Source: Cycas panzhihuaensis
Lineage: Eukaryota; Cycadophyta
Direction: 5' to 3'
Length of the DNA: 64,000 nt
NCBI GenBank assembly: GCA_023213395.1
Contig: CM041465.1
Coordinates: forward strand, 117,745,741 to 117,809,740
Shown here: positions 1 through 11,834 of the stretch, piece after piece
Layout of the letters: each line of letters begins with the position of its first letter
How positions within the stretch are numbered: the stretch's first letter is position 1
Notes under the pieces: generated by a model
The model's input: the letters and a program-made list of their open reading frames with translations, nothing else
Databases searched by the model: none
What the model was told of the DNA's origin: nothing
Position numbers and translations under genes: made by a program

Positions 1-165
1 ACTTATATAAGGAAACTCAATGAAAATGGAATTTATTTTCACGGGCTCGTAAGTGATTTAGAGCCATTCCCTTATACAACAGAGTGTTACCCAACTTCAG
101 AGAGATGTAGGAGGAGATTTAACCGTTGGATTGAGGCACAGAGGCAGTCAATAGGACCAGGGTGA
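1..165 (+). other. Unrecognised open frame running in from the left edge
   Basis: Frame 1 is open from the first base to a TGA at 163-165, giving about 54 residues with plausible protein composition (charged, several aromatic residues, no low complexity), including the stretch SERCRRRFNRWIEAQ. No start is visible, so it would be the C-terminal end of something that begins outside the window. It is in a different frame from the mobile-domain-like pseudogene that begins near 602. I do not recognise the family. It could be the tail of a retroelement or of a captured gene, or chance. Confidence 0.25.
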
Positions 166-601
166 TGAGATGGCAATGGCAAAACTGGATCTAGTGAGTG
201 GATCATCTAAACCTAACCCCATTTCGTTCTTTAAATTTATTACTATTTGTCAATTTTTAGAGTAGTTTTTTGCCTCTTAAGGGCAAATGATGATCTCCTA
301 GAGTTTGAATTGGACCCAGTGAGAGGGGGGACTGGGGCATTAGGCAGCCTTGGTCCTGTTGGGCCAGAGCAAGGCCCGCCAAGGAACAAAATTTTGGTTT
401 TTTGGCAGGAAACCCCCCCCTTTTACGAGGGTGATGTTCACACCATGGTGAAGATCGCAGTGCTATGATCTTTACTACGGGGCCTCGATCGTAGTGGGAC
501 CCACACTAAACTCTGTGATATTGCAGAGTTTAGTGCTGTGCGAAGCCAAACTAGTTGAAAAATAAAAGACAACTCAAAGGAGAACCAAATCACGATCTGA
601 G
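166..601. other. Non-coding stretch with a 12-bp-stem hairpin
   Basis: No coding signal was found here. The one structure is a perfect inverted repeat: arm CACTAAACTCTG at 504-515, loop at 516-523, arm CAGAGTTTAGTG at 524-535. The related short motifs GATCGCAGTG and GATCGTAGTG lie just upstream. It could be the end of a MITE or part of an LTR. Nothing shows a terminator or a functional RNA. Confidence 0.35.
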
Positions 602-2600
602 AGGGGGAAGAGGCTGTTCTAATGGCCAGTAGGGAGGGTTTAGATAGGTTTTGACTGGTTTCTATGCATTTTGTAGGCAGTTATCATAGTAGATAACTCC
701 AAGAACATAGGGATGGTTATGTTGAGTTTTGTAGAGATGATGTCCCATGGGGACAAACAGATTTTAGTATGGTGTGGCCTACTGAAGGTCACACAGACAC
801 TGTAGTATATGTCTGACCAACACCTCCTAGTAGATACAATTTTACACTGGGATAAGAGGAGACATGTATTCCATCTTCCCCAGGTGGAAGACATGACAGT
901 CATACCAGGGGACATCAAGAGGATCCTGGGAGTGGTAGGGACAGGACAACCAGCATCACTAGGGGCATTGCCTAGTAATGAGGCAGTGCATAGTGAGGCA
1001 GCTACATTTTTCATAAGAAAGGATAGATAGGAGAAGAGGGGGATACCCCTATAGACTATGGTCATGTCGAGAGTTCTTTGTATGAGGAAATTGATTACTT
1101 TATGCATTATATTCTAGATATCCTAGAAATAGAATTATAGAGACATACCCAGTAGATGGATGGATGCAATACGGAGATGTGAGGCTAGGGAGAGGCTAGA
1201 TTGGGCCACTCTAATAGCAGCTAACCTAGTCGCATAATTAGATGCTATCAGGGTGATAGGGTGAGGTGGAATTCTATACAATACATTATTGTAGTGATGG
1301 TTCTTCGACCACTTCAGAGTAGCGATGCCAGCAGGAGGACTACACCCCATTTCAGAGTGGGCTCCTATGGTCCATAGGTGGCAGACTCAGTTTAGAGGGA
1401 CCGAGGATTAGGACCATGTTCATCGATCGGTGGAGGCTACATCACTAGACCTCCTTACCATGGCAGATTATATTTTTGATCTATATCAAGGGATGTGGTG
1501 GAGCAGTGATGACAAGGTAAGCAGTGCGGGAGTCGCCCCTAGGGATGATGACGATGGTGATGGAGATGACCAAGGTGATGGGACAGGCCTATCTAGAGTA
1601 GCAGGTGGAGAGACAGGATCCTCGGGAGCTGTGGGAGGAGAGGCAGGTCCGTCAGGAGCTACAGATAGAGAGGCAGGTCCATCTAGAGCTACAGAGGGAG
1701 TCAAGGTCCCACAGACACGAGCCCACTGACTAAGGATAGTAAGGAGGTCCAAGGTAGTAACAGCACCCGTAGAGGGGGGTGGAGATACCCTAGTGGCCGA
1801 GGTGGTCGTTGAGGTAGTACTGGAGGAGGAGGAGGTACCAAGATCTGGTGGAGCACATGGGGAGGAGGCCATCATCATAGTCGAAGGGCTGACAGCCCTA
1901 ACAGGTGAGACACTATCTTTTCCTATCATCTTTTGATTGCCAAATGCTTAGTTTTTTATTTTGGTTTCATATATAGCTCCATGTACTGACACATGGCATG
2001 TTAGACTTCACAGGAGTTGCTAAGATCTAGAGGTTGGTGGAGGCCATAGTCTAGGAGATGTTCCCCTGGGCCTATGCAGAGGGGTAGCCTCCCATCTAGG
2101 CAAGAGAGGAGCCTATATTAGCAGGAGCCCACACAATAACATTCGCTCCATTAGTTACGGTGAGGGACTTAGAGATCGTGGAGTCCTAAGAGCACGAGGC
2201 ATGCATGGGATGACTCCAGGGCAAGCTGGATAGGACCCAAGTCGAAAGGGATACTCTATGAGGTTAGGTGTAGGTGGTGGAGGCATAGGGAGGTGTAGGT
2301 GGAGATGTGGAGAGCTGGATTAGGATGGCAATGCTAAAGGAGCATCTTTGAGAGATGGAGGGGAGATTCTGAAGTATGGAGAAGAGACTCAGGGGTGTGG
2401 AGAGTGAGCAGGATCATATCTAGGCGAGATATGATCAGCTGGTGGTTCAAGTAGTCTCAAGATCATCGCAAAGCTGGACATATACTCACAGAGTAGTGAC
2501 GACCCTGAGGAGGCCTCAGGATGAGCGAAGTGAGGTGGGGAGCTCCCTAAGATGCATGCAGAGTCTAAGAGTGATGTGGTCCCTAGGAGAGAGATCACAC
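602..2600 (+). pseudogene. Decayed plant-mobile-domain-like gene, two exons
   Basis: One frame (positions congruent to 602) reads as protein from about 602 to 1904 and resumes in phase after a GT-AG intron at 1905-2013. The segment at 809-1027 (residues DQHLLVDTILHWDKRRHVFH, then about 30 more ending in ILG) resembles the N-terminal part of the plant mobile domain (aminotransferase-like PMD), a family found in host MAIN/MAIL proteins and in transposable elements. Next come a tryptophan-containing segment (1340-1400), an acidic region and a Gly/Ala/Ser repeat with EAGPSGAT-like units (1590-1700). After the intron there is a charged, coiled-coil-like tail (about 2180-2460). Roughly 20 in-frame stops, many TAG or TGA, show it is dead. 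Copia E1 is inserted at 2616. The family call rests on motif memory. It could be the passenger gene of a transposon rather than a host gene. Confidence 0.55.
1905..2013 (+). other. Intron of the mobile-domain-like pseudogene
   Basis: The donor is ACAG|GTGAGA at 1901-1910 and the acceptor is TTCACAG at 2007-2013. Between them the sequence is T-rich (a TTTTTTATTTTGG run near 1953). Removing these 109 bases keeps the upstream and downstream protein-like frames in phase (one base of the split codon on the left, two on the right). This is good evidence that the gene was once a spliced gene. Confidence 0.55.
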
Positions 2601-2615
2601 TAACCAGGAGATGAT

Positions 2616-3251
2616 TATTGAGAATACAAAGTCCCAAACTTTAAACTACCACAAGATTTGAAATATTTTACAACTAGTTACAGGAATCAAAACTAAGATT
2701 TAACATGCAAGTTCTAAAATTAGAGATAATACAATAACATCAATATATAAGCTAAACATCACATATGCACTTGATATAATATGGTAAAATCCTAATAGTG
2801 TGCTAAGGAAACATCCACATAGGAAAGGTATTGATCTTTATTGCTGTAGAATGGTGAAACAATACATCTCAGTAGCAGAGTGCTCTCAGGAATAACAACT
2901 AGCCACCACCCTCATCATATTACATTACAACATAATAAGAAAAACCCTAAAACGGGCTACATGAGAGGGACATCCAAGGTATGAATCTCAACCATAGAAT
3001 CTAGGGTATTTGTATTGAATGACCTTGATTCTCTTTATATTTTAATATGGTTTATAGGGCTAATTTTTTGGGTCGGGGGCTATCGCTCCTGAACCCCCTC
3101 TTAGCGGGGGGTATTCCATCCCCCCCACACCCCCTAGCCAAGGAGGGCTCCCTCCCCCCTTGGTACCCCCTGAGAAAGATTAGGGAGGGAAATCACACCG
3201 AAAACATACTAAAAATTTAGCCTTAAATGATTGTTGTCACAATATCCAATA
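2616..3251 (-). repeat. 3' LTR of copia E1
   Basis: It aligns with 7288-7932 over its whole length, starting TATTGAGAAT (right copy TGTTAAGAAT) and ending ATCCAATA. The GC-rich part around 3070-3180 (runs of CCCCC and GGGGG) is shared by both copies. The left-end TG has decayed to TA. Confidence 0.92.
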
Positions 3252-3264
3252 ATCTCCGCCTTGA
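3252..3264 (-). other. Polypurine tract of copia E1
   Basis: Read on the minus strand this is CAAGGCGGAGAT, directly next to the 3' LTR. It closely matches the purine tract that primes plus-strand synthesis in plant copia elements. Confidence 0.8.
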
Positions 3265-3289
3265 TAACAATTTCCCCAGTACCTTTCAT

Positions 3290-6200
3290 GGACCCTTCAT
3301 CATCTTTTCTACAAGCTAAGAGAAGTCAAATACCATTTGAACTTCTTTACTGGTACTAGTTTTATGAATATATCAGAATAATTCTGATTAGTGTGAATCT
3401 TCTCAAGTGCCACTCCACCTACTTCCATAACCTGTCTAATAAAATAGTACTTAAGAGCAATATGCTTTGTTCTACTATGATAAGCCCGATTCTTGGCTAA
3501 GTAAATGGCACTTTGACTGTCACAAAATACCTTTACATTTTCCTATCTCCTTCAAAGCTCAACCAATAGACCTTGTAACCAGATTTCTTCTTTACAAGTA
3601 TGTGCTACAGTAATATATTCAACTTATGTGGTTGACAGTGCAATTATACTCTACAATTTGGACATCTAACTAACTGGACCATTTGTAAGAGTGAAAACAT
3701 AATGTGAAGTAGACCTTCTTTTGTCTAAATCTCCTGCAAAGTTTGAATCAACATATCCACAAACTTGATTACCTATACCTCCAAAGGTGATGCAGTAGTC
3801 ACTTGTGCCTCCCAAATACCGAAGCACCCATTTCACTGCAGCCTAATGTTCTTTCCTAGATTTGCCATAAACTTGCTAACTACACCGATTGCATGTGAAA
3901 TATTAGGTCTTGTATATACTATGGTATACATCAAACTTCTTACTGCACTGGCATAAGGTACACGAGACATATAAACCTTTTCTTCTTCACTACTAGGACT
4001 CATATTTAAAGAAAGCTTAAAGTAGGAAGCCAATGGGATATTCACTTATTTCGCATTTGCCATACCAAACCTAGTTAGCACCTTCTCCATATATTTCTAC
4101 TGTGATAACCATAGCTTACCATTTTTCTTGTCTCTGTATATCTCCATGCCTAAGATTTATTTTACAACTCCTATGTCCTTCATATCAAAAGTCCTAGCCA
4201 GTTGAGCCTTTAGCTTATTGATTTCTTCCATGCTCTTGCTTACAACTAACATGTCATCAACATATAATACCAAGATAATGAATAAACCATTTTCTATAAA
4301 TTTAAAGTAAACACAATGATCATACTCACCTCTTTTAAAACTTTGGCTCTCTATGAAGGCATCAAACTTCTTGTATCATTGCCTAGGTGATTGCTTTAGG
4401 CCATACAATGATTTCCTGAGCCTACAAACAAGTCTTTTTCTGCCATCCTGTACAAACCCTTTTGGTTGATCTATATAGATGTCCTTATCTAAATCTCTAT
4501 GTAGAAAAGCTATTTTTACATCTAACTGCTCTACCTCCAAATCAAGAGAAGCTACTAATGCTAATAGCACTTGAATTTACATGAGTTTGATAATTGGGAA
4601 AAAAATCTCATGAAAGTCAATACCTGCTTTCTGTACATAGCCTTTAGCCACCAATCTTGCCCTATATTTGTCAACTTTTACATCAACATCTATTTTTATC
4701 TTAAAAACCCACCTGTAACTAATAATCTTCCTGCTATGTGGAAGTTCTACCAAGTCCCATGAATTATTTTTCTTTAATGCATCTATCTCTTCCTGCATAG
4801 CCCTCTTCTACTTCTTACTATGGATATCATCTACTACTTCTTGAAAACATGTAGGCTCACCATCATTAGAAACCAAAGCAATAGAAGCAGATGGGCTATA
4901 CCTGTCAGGTGGATGACTAACTTATGTAGATCTTCTAAGTGTTGGCAGAGAAGTGTCCACTGACTCCTGTAAATTTGTTACAAATTCATCTTCAGAAAGA
5001 TCTTCCTGCTCTTCTTATTCTAAAGATGGCTGGGTTTCAAACTTGACCTGTTGATGTTCATCTTTCTACTCCTATTTCATTTTAACTTCTCCACTATCTA
5101 ATTTTAGAAGGGGAGATTCATCAAATACAACATCTCTATTAATGGTGACTTTGTAAGCAGTAGGATCCCACAACCTGTATTCCTTCACACCATCCTTATC
5201 ACCATAACCAACAAAGATATACCTCTTGGATTTTGGGTCTAACTTTGAACATTTACTTTTGTCAGTCTAGGCATAAGCATCACAACTAAAAACTTTTAAA
5301 TTTGAATAATCACATGGATGTCCAGTCCATACCTCTTTAGGAATCTTGCAATCTATTGCAAGTGATGATGACATATTTACCAAATAGTAAGCTGTTTGAA
5401 TAGCTTACACTGCATGCCACTCTCGCATTACTTAGCATGCTTCTTACTTTTTCCAAGAGTGTCCTATTCATGCGCTTAGTAATGCTATTTTGCTGTGGAG
5501 TATAGCTAGTGGTCTTGTCTCTTTCAATCCCATCTTCTCTACAATAGTTCTCAAAATCCAAGGAGTTGAACTCACCTCCATTGTCAATTCTTAAATATTT
5601 GTTTATCTTACCAGTATTATTCTCAACTAGAGCATTGAACTGCTTGAACACACTGAAAACTTTAGATTTCCTTTTTAAAAAATAGACCCATACCTTCCTG
5701 GAGTAATCATCTATAAATGTGACATAATACAATGATCCTCCATAAGATATTTTAGGGGTTGGTCCCCATACATCTGAATGTATGTAATCTACAATGCCTT
5801 TACTAGTGTGACTCCCTACTTTAAACCTGAGTCTACACTACTTTCCAAAAATACAATGTTTACAGAAAGCCAAATCTAAAAGTTGTAAGTTAGGAAGCAA
5901 CTTATAGTTTATCAGTACCTTAAGTCCTCTCTCACTCATGTTCCCAAGTCTCTGATGTCATAACTGAGATGGATCTTCTGCAATCTTTGATACTATAGCT
6001 GCTTAGCTGACATCTATACTTCCCACTAAAATGTAAAGATTTCCTTTCTTTAAGGCTTTCATAACAACCAAGGCACTCTTTGACACCTTTCAGACTCCTT
6101 CATTACCTGTATGCTTAAAACCACCCAAATCTAATTCACCCAAAGAAATCAGATTCCTTTTAAAATTAGGTACATGCCTAACCTTAGTTAATGTTCTAAC

Positions 6201-7216
6201 TACCCCATCGAACATCTTAATTCTGATGCTACCAATGCCCACTATCTTACAAGAAACTTCATTTCCCATAAGCACATCACCACCATCAAGAGGTTGGTAT
6301 GATGAAAACCAACTCTTGCGTAGACACATGTGGTGTGAAACACGTGAATCTAATAACCAGTCATGGTGATAATAAGAAACATTACAAGCGACCAAGACAT
6401 CATTATCTATACCTTGATTTGACTCCACCTAATTCGCCTCCTTGGCAGGATCTTCCTTTTTCTGGAACTCCTTCCTTTTGTAACAATTCTTCTTGAGGTG
6501 ACCGGTCTTATTATAATGCCAACACTTGAGCTTACTCTTTTTTCTCTTTGACTTGGACCTCGATGTATCCCTAGAGTTCTTTCCTCTCTCAAACATTCTA
6601 CTCCTGACTGTCATGGCTTCTAGTGTGGAGGTTTCAAAACTAGATTTCCTCTGCACTTCTTCCATTAGTAAGGCACTTACAATAGAATCATAATCCAATA
6701 CATCTGTAGTGCTAAAACTAATTGAGGTGATATATTATCCCAGGATTCGGGTAATGAGAATAATAAGGTGACAGCCTTGTCCTCATCCTTAATTTTAACA
6801 TCGATACTAGTCAATTGATAAATAAGAGTATTAAAAATATTTAAATGGTCAGCAATTTTTGTACCTTCCTTCATTCGTAATGAGTACAGTTGCATCTTCA
6901 AGTAGATTTGATTTATTACTGATTTGGTCATATACAAGCCTTCCAACCGAGTCCATAATCCTGCTGCTGTCTCTTCCCTTGTAATGTTAAACAAGACTTC
7001 ATCTACTAAGCACAATCATATTATGTTAAGTGCCTTTTTGTCTATGTCATCCCAATCATCATCATCCATCCCTATAGGTTTCTTCGATTTACCTGCAAGG
7101 GCTTTGTACAGACCCTATTGTACAAGAATATCATGCGCTTTTAGCTTCCACAACTCAAAGTTGTTCTTGCCATTGAATTTCTCTACCTCAAACTTTATGC
7201 CTGCTAGTTTCACCAT
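3290..7216 (-). pseudogene. Gag-Pol polyprotein of copia E1, broken
   Basis: This is the single gag-pol gene of a copia retrotransposon. Gag starts at the ATG at 7216-7214 (MVKLAGIKFEVEKFNG). A UBN2-type gag core follows (7015-6677), then a zinc knuckle at about 6520-6480 whose second Cys is Tyr (CWHY instead of CxxC). The protease active site reads WLLDSRVSHHM (about 6355-6320), so the DSG Gly is Arg. The integrase core (5732-5337) keeps FIDDYSR and has RIDNGGEF, but the region of the catalytic Glu reads NSITKR, with Lys in its place. RT has QLDVKIAFLHRDL (about 4520-4480) and an intact YVDD at 4264-4253. RNase H is badly decayed (3760-3300). Stops and frameshifts lie throughout. Confidence 0.9.
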
Positions 7217-7272
7217 TTTGGTGTAGAAGAGTTGACACCAAAACCTTCACAAACTCGCTGCAAAACAAAAGT

Positions 7273-7285
7273 GGCTCTCATACCA
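7273..7285 (-). other. Primer binding site of copia E1
   Basis: The minus strand reads TGGTATGAGAGCC two bases inside the 5' LTR. It differs by one base from TGGTATCAGAGC, the tRNA-iMet primer site usual in plant copia elements. Confidence 0.85.
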
Positions 7286-7287
7286 CT

Positions 7288-7932
7288 TGTTAAGAATATA
7301 AGGTCCCAAACTTTAAACCACTACAAGATCTAAACTATTTTGCAACTAGTTACAGGAATCGAAACTAAGATTTAACATGCAAGTTCTAAAATCAGAGATA
7401 ATATAATAACATCAATATACAAGCTAAACATCACATATGCACCTCATATAACATGGTAAAACCCTAGCAGTGTGCTAGGGAAACATCCACATAGGAAAGG
7501 TATCGATCTTTATTGCTATAGAATGGAGAAACAGTACATCTTAATAGTAGAGTGCTCTCAGGAACAACAACTAGTTGTCGCCCTCATCACAGTGCATCAC
7601 ATTACATTACAACATAATAAGAAAAGCCCTAAAATAGGCTACATGAGAGGGACATCCAAGGCATGAATCTCAACCATAGAATCTAAGGTATTTGTATCAA
7701 ACGACCTTGATTCTCTTTACATTTTAATATGGTTTACAGGGCTAATTTTTCGGGTCAGGGGCTATTGCCCCGAACCCCCTCTTAGTGGGGGGGGTTCCAT
7801 ACCCCTCATACCCCCCAGCCAAGGGGGGCTCCTACCCCCCTTAGAACCCCCCGAGAAAGATTAGGGAGGGAAACTGCACCGAAAACATGCCAAAATTTTA
7901 GCCTTAAATGACTATTGTCACAATATCCAATA
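7288..7932 (-). repeat. 5' LTR of copia E1
   Basis: It is the homologue of 2616-3251. It begins TGTTAAGAAT and ends ATCCAATA, followed by the target duplication ATGAT at 7933-7937. As the 5' LTR it would have carried the element promoter. A GC-rich run with six to seven consecutive G or C at 7770-7850 is shared with the other copy. Confidence 0.92.
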
Positions 7933-7937
7933 ATGAT

Positions 7938-8729
7938 ACCCCAAGAGTGGGGCAGTAATAGAGTAGAGTAGTATAGTTTCGATCTAATATGGGAAAGCAA
8001 CGGACCTCCACGGAGTCACCATATGATGTCACATGATTGTACTCCTCCCTGCAAGGATTTTGGCTTCTTAGAGATGATATACCATACCATTTGTATAATA
8101 TGATACATAATGATTATTTTATATATATAGATAGGGCCATTGATACCCCATTTGATGTATGATGATGTGTATGTGACATATGATGGATGATGTATATTTA
8201 TATTTTATGTTTATGTCTGTATGTATGTATATGAGGTTGCACGGATGCACGAAGAGGGATATGTTATGATGTTTCTGATTGATTATTATATGATTTGTGT
8301 TATGATATTTGTTTGAGTTACACACACTTCCTTTCATGCAGGGCCATATTCCTAGCAGAGGCACATATGATCACCATGAGCAGCGATGATGGATATATGT
8401 GAGGCTAAGAAATAAGGTAAAACATATGCCCATGTGGGGAGCATAGAAGAATATACAAAGGAAGAGCCAATGATGAGGGAGTAACGACACTCCAATGCAT
8501 CGTCCTAGTTGGGAAATGTACCCAAACATAAGCGCTAGGGACAATGCACCTAAATAGGAAGACGGGGCCCTCGAAGGAAGGGAGATAAGGGGTTCCACAG
8601 GAGAAACCCAAAAAGAAGCAGGAAGGCCACCCTAAGTCACCATCCCACTTGTGACTAGGAGGAATGGAGACACACTGAGGATGGTAGTTTAGGCTTATTT
8701 CATAGTGTAAAAAGAAAGAAATGGAGTAG
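7938..8729. other. Junction zone between the decayed gene, E1 and gypsy F
   Basis: No gene is seen here. 7938-8400 is AT-rich with purine-pyrimidine tracts. It may be the 3' part (intron) of the mobile-domain-like gene, because CTTCCTTTCATGCAG at 8328-8342 looks like a splice acceptor. From about 8729 leftwards, the minus strand continues past the stop of the F integrase and should hold the 3' end of F. I could not find an F LTR copy matching 20203 onward, so its 3' LTR is lost, truncated or too diverged to see by eye. Confidence 0.35.
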
Positions 8730-10672
8730 TCATACATAGAATTTCTTAAGGAATTTCCCATTAATGTCTTTCTCGAATTTGACACCTTCTAGGGTGGTGA
8801 TCCTATAAGCACCGTTATCGAGACTCTCAAGAATGACAAAGGGGCAAACCCATTTGGGTTTGAATTTGTTCAAGCAGTTGTGGAGATATTCCAGTTTGAG
8901 GACTTGGTCCCCAGGATGCAAAGGATAAGAACAGAGATGTTTATCGTAGGTCTTTTGTGAGCGAGCCTTAAACATGAGGTTCACCTGGTAGGTAACCAAG
9001 CATCTCTCATCCAAGGCCTTCTAACGCATTTGGAGAGTGCCAGGAATGGTGGTATGGTTGTGGGTCACGATTGAAGGATAAATTCCCTTCATATCAGAGT
9101 AGTCCCACGCAAAAACATCCTGAAACTTCTAGAACATAAGGGTATACTCCTTCAGCTCATCATGAGTGCATTCCACCCCAACCTCAATGACCTTACTGAG
9201 GGTAAGGACTATGTCCTGGGTTGCCCCCATGCATATGGAATTCCCCTCCTCGAAGTGGAAGGGGGCTTGGTCAATAAGAAGAGATGGAATAGGAGATGGA
9301 GTTGGGTCAACAAGAGAGGACCCAATAGCTAAGATCTTATGATAACCAAGCCTATGGTGACCAGAAGGAAGGGTGGGCACAAAGCCCGCTAAGTGCTCAA
9401 GAAGAGCTTCGTCGTTCTCAAAGTAGTCCACCCCATGGATGGCCACACTTTGGGAAGATAAAGGGTGAGGGGAAGTAGAGGCAGTGGGACCATGGTGGTC
9501 ATCACGCCGCTTGATGTTCCCAATAGACTCACTAGAAGAGCCAGAAAGAGGTACCTTGTAAGGGATAAGAGGAGGGTCCCCAACTTCATTGCCTATGCAT
9601 GATAACGAAGGGGAAGACTCAAAGAGCACCTGATCAACAGGGGCAATGACATGAGATACGAGGGGGGAACTAGTTTCTCCAACTATAGAGGTCCTAGAGT
9701 AGGATCTAGAATGAAGGAGGTGCCCCCTACTCATGCCCAGAAGGGAAACAGGGTGAGGGAGATCCTCATCCTCACCATCGAACTCATCATCACTAAGGAT
9801 GGCAAGGTACTTGTAACTTCAGACACCAATAGGAGTGAACCATATAAGGTTGGAAGAAGAGGATGAGGGGTCTTCTTCTAAATGGGATGAGTCAGGGATA
9901 TCAATAGAACAGGTCAAGGCATGGGTAGAAAGGCCTTTGTCGCCTTTTGTTTGCCGATGAGATGCTTGATAGGGTTGATGCGTTTGTTTGACAAGAGGAA
10001 GCTCCTGAGAGATTACTCTCATTCGCCTCTCATTGATGAATTTGAGTTGCCCCCAACAGGATGAACACATGGCTCCCATCTGATTAAGCCATGGGCGTCC
10101 CAAATCTAGATTGTAGTTGATATCAATATTGAGGACTATAACATCAGTGAGGATAGTCTTGTCCTTAAGAGTAAGCAGGATAGACACCGATCCCATGGGT
10201 GTCTTTTCACTACCGTCGTAACCTTGACACCACCACGAAACTGGTTCTAAAGTAGAAATACCAAGCTCTTGCATAACACGTAAGGGCATGGCATTAACAG
10301 AAAAACCATTGTTGATAATAGTTCTTCATAAAGTGCAATCTAGAGTATCAATGGTAATAGTGAAAGGGAAGTGCCATTGGCGCTCCCTTTCGCTAGTAGG
10401 GGGAAGATCCTTAGGATGAAAGGAAATGATGGGTTCATGACTCGAGGTAACTCCCAAAGTATGAACGGGCATATCACCCAACCCTAAGGTCTCTAAGAGC
10501 AATGTGCATTGCTTAGGGAAGCTCCTCAAGACATCCATAATAGACATCCCAGTGGCCAGCCACGGTATGAAGCTCATCAATGACCGAAAAAGGCTTCCCC
10601 TTCACAATGGGTTGGGGAAGGGCTCTTCGGAAGTTGTAGCGATCGGGTCACATAGGAATAGTCTTGGTGAGC
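8730..10672 (-). pseudogene. Gypsy F protease with RT start fused to integrase C-terminus
   Basis: Minus-strand reading. A segment preceding the protease lies at 10580-10326. The retropepsin-like domain (10289-9819) carries NLDLGRPWLNQMGA, the conserved C-terminal protease motif. A linker (9734-9129) follows, then DVFAWDYSDMKGI (about 9120-9080), typical of the segment just before gypsy RT. At about 9022 the frame passes a single TAG and continues without shift into KALDERCLVTYQ, HPGDQVLK, KFKPKW and NGAYRI, typical of the integrase C-terminal part, ending near 8730 (INGKFLKKFYV). About 3 kb expected between these two points (RT palm, RNase H, integrase zinc finger and catalytic core) is missing. 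The frame-preserving junction suggests one clean deletion, perhaps one already present in the parent element. Confidence 0.75.
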
Positions 10673-10677
10673 ACGGG

Positions 10678-11828
10678 TGATCTATTTTTGGGTCCTTAAT
10701 ACTCTTAAAATACCTTGTTTTTCATGTTAATGGTCTTTATTTAGTAGAAAAATGCCTTAAAGAGGTTTAATGGTCTTCATTTAGTAGAAATATGCCTCTA
10801 AAGGCTTAAAAAATGTAAAAAAATACATTTCTATAAGTACAAATAGGTGCTACCAAGGTGATACGACTGCTACCAAGGTGCTACGTAGGTGCTACGACTG
10901 CTACTACGGGTGCGGCAACTGCTATTATAGGTGTGGCAACTACTATTACAGGTACGACAACTGCTACTACAGGTGCAACAACTACTACAACTGCTACTGC
11001 AACTGAGGCAACTACTACCTAAAAGTTAAAAAATAGAAAAATAATAAAAATGGAAATGATTTTGGTGGTGCAAACGAGATTTGTTTCACATGAAATTCGA
11101 GGAGAGACTATGCACACATGTCCTCTACACATTTAAAGAGGAAAATCTCTAAATTAGAAGGATTTTTCCAAGATTTCATAAGCCATTTTAGAATCCATTA
11201 GAAAATAGAAAAACAGAAAAACTAGTTGTAAATGAAAACACTTTTAAGCGAAAATCTAGAAAGGAATAACGGGGAATTCGACAGAGATTTTTGAAAGAAA
11301 AAGGAGGACGCCGCAGCCCTAGATGTAGTATGGAGCAAGATTCGAGGAGAGCTTCAAGAAATCGCTTTCCAGAAAAAGAACGGCTCCAAAGACTAAAAAT
11401 CTGCATTGAGAGAGAAGAAGATGGAAGTGCAGCAGAATAAACCTGTTGCGGGGATCGTGGAAGAGCCTAGAAGATCAAAGTTACAGCTGAGTAGAGAAGA
11501 CAGCAGTAGCAGTAGTCCCAGAAAGAGACGCTAGCCAGATTTTCTTCACCAAAAAGGGATTTTTTGGTAATAAATAACTAAAAACATTTTGCAGACTTCG
11601 AAGACGGAGGTTCCAAAGGATGAGTAGCAGCGCAAGGAACGCCCAACACTTAGTTTCTCTCTCACAAAATGCTGTAGCAGTTCCTTGCATGCTCAATAGA
11701 GCTCAAATAAATGGAGTTTTATAAGAAAATTTTAAATATTTTTAATTCTATGTAATAATAATATAAATTGTTCTGGATTTTGTTTGAATTGGTTAAAGTC
11801 TTCACTTTTCCATTCAAAATTCAGATCA
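10678..11828 (+). repeat. 5' LTR of gypsy G
   Basis: It matches 16472-17633 throughout, with many scattered differences. It contains a short-period minisatellite at about 10848-11022 (see its own entry). The right half carries the AT-rich stretch near 11700-11780 and ends AAAATTCAGATCA. Confidence 0.93.
10848..11022 (+). repeat. 21-nt minisatellite inside the G LTR
   Basis: Imperfect units near GGTGCGGCAACTGCTACTACA repeat every 21 bases, following a run of GCTACCAAGGTG/GCTACGTAGGTG units. The right LTR has a shorter, rearranged version at about 16643-16825, so the array changes length between the two copies. Confidence 0.75.
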
Positions 11829-11834
11829 ATATTT

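Larger units (their letters stand above)
2616..7932 (-). mobile_element. Ty1/copia element E1, full-length but dead
   Basis: Two direct repeats of 636 and 645 bp bound an internal region with gag, protease, integrase, RT and RNase H in copia order, read on the minus strand. The five bases ATGAT occur just outside both ends (2611-2615 and 7933-7937), as expected for a target-site duplication. A primer binding site lies inside the right LTR and a polypurine tract inside the left one, which fixes the orientation. The LTRs differ by many substitutions, so the insertion is not recent. It interrupts sequence following the mobile-domain-like pseudogene. A solo LTR of the same family lies at 42773-43352. 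Confidence 0.93.

Noticed and set aside
640-1107. Minus-strand open frame of 155 codons
   Set aside because: It is antisense to the PMD-like pseudogene frame, which has the family-like motifs and the intron phase.
1486-1929. Minus-strand Ser/Thr/Pro-rich open frame
   Set aside because: It is the complement of the acidic Gly/Ala repeat of the pseudogene; low complexity.
8371-8785. Two overlapping minus-strand frames with hydrophobic composition
   Set aside because: They lie after the stop of the F integrase in a different frame and resemble nothing known; probably element 3' non-coding sequence.
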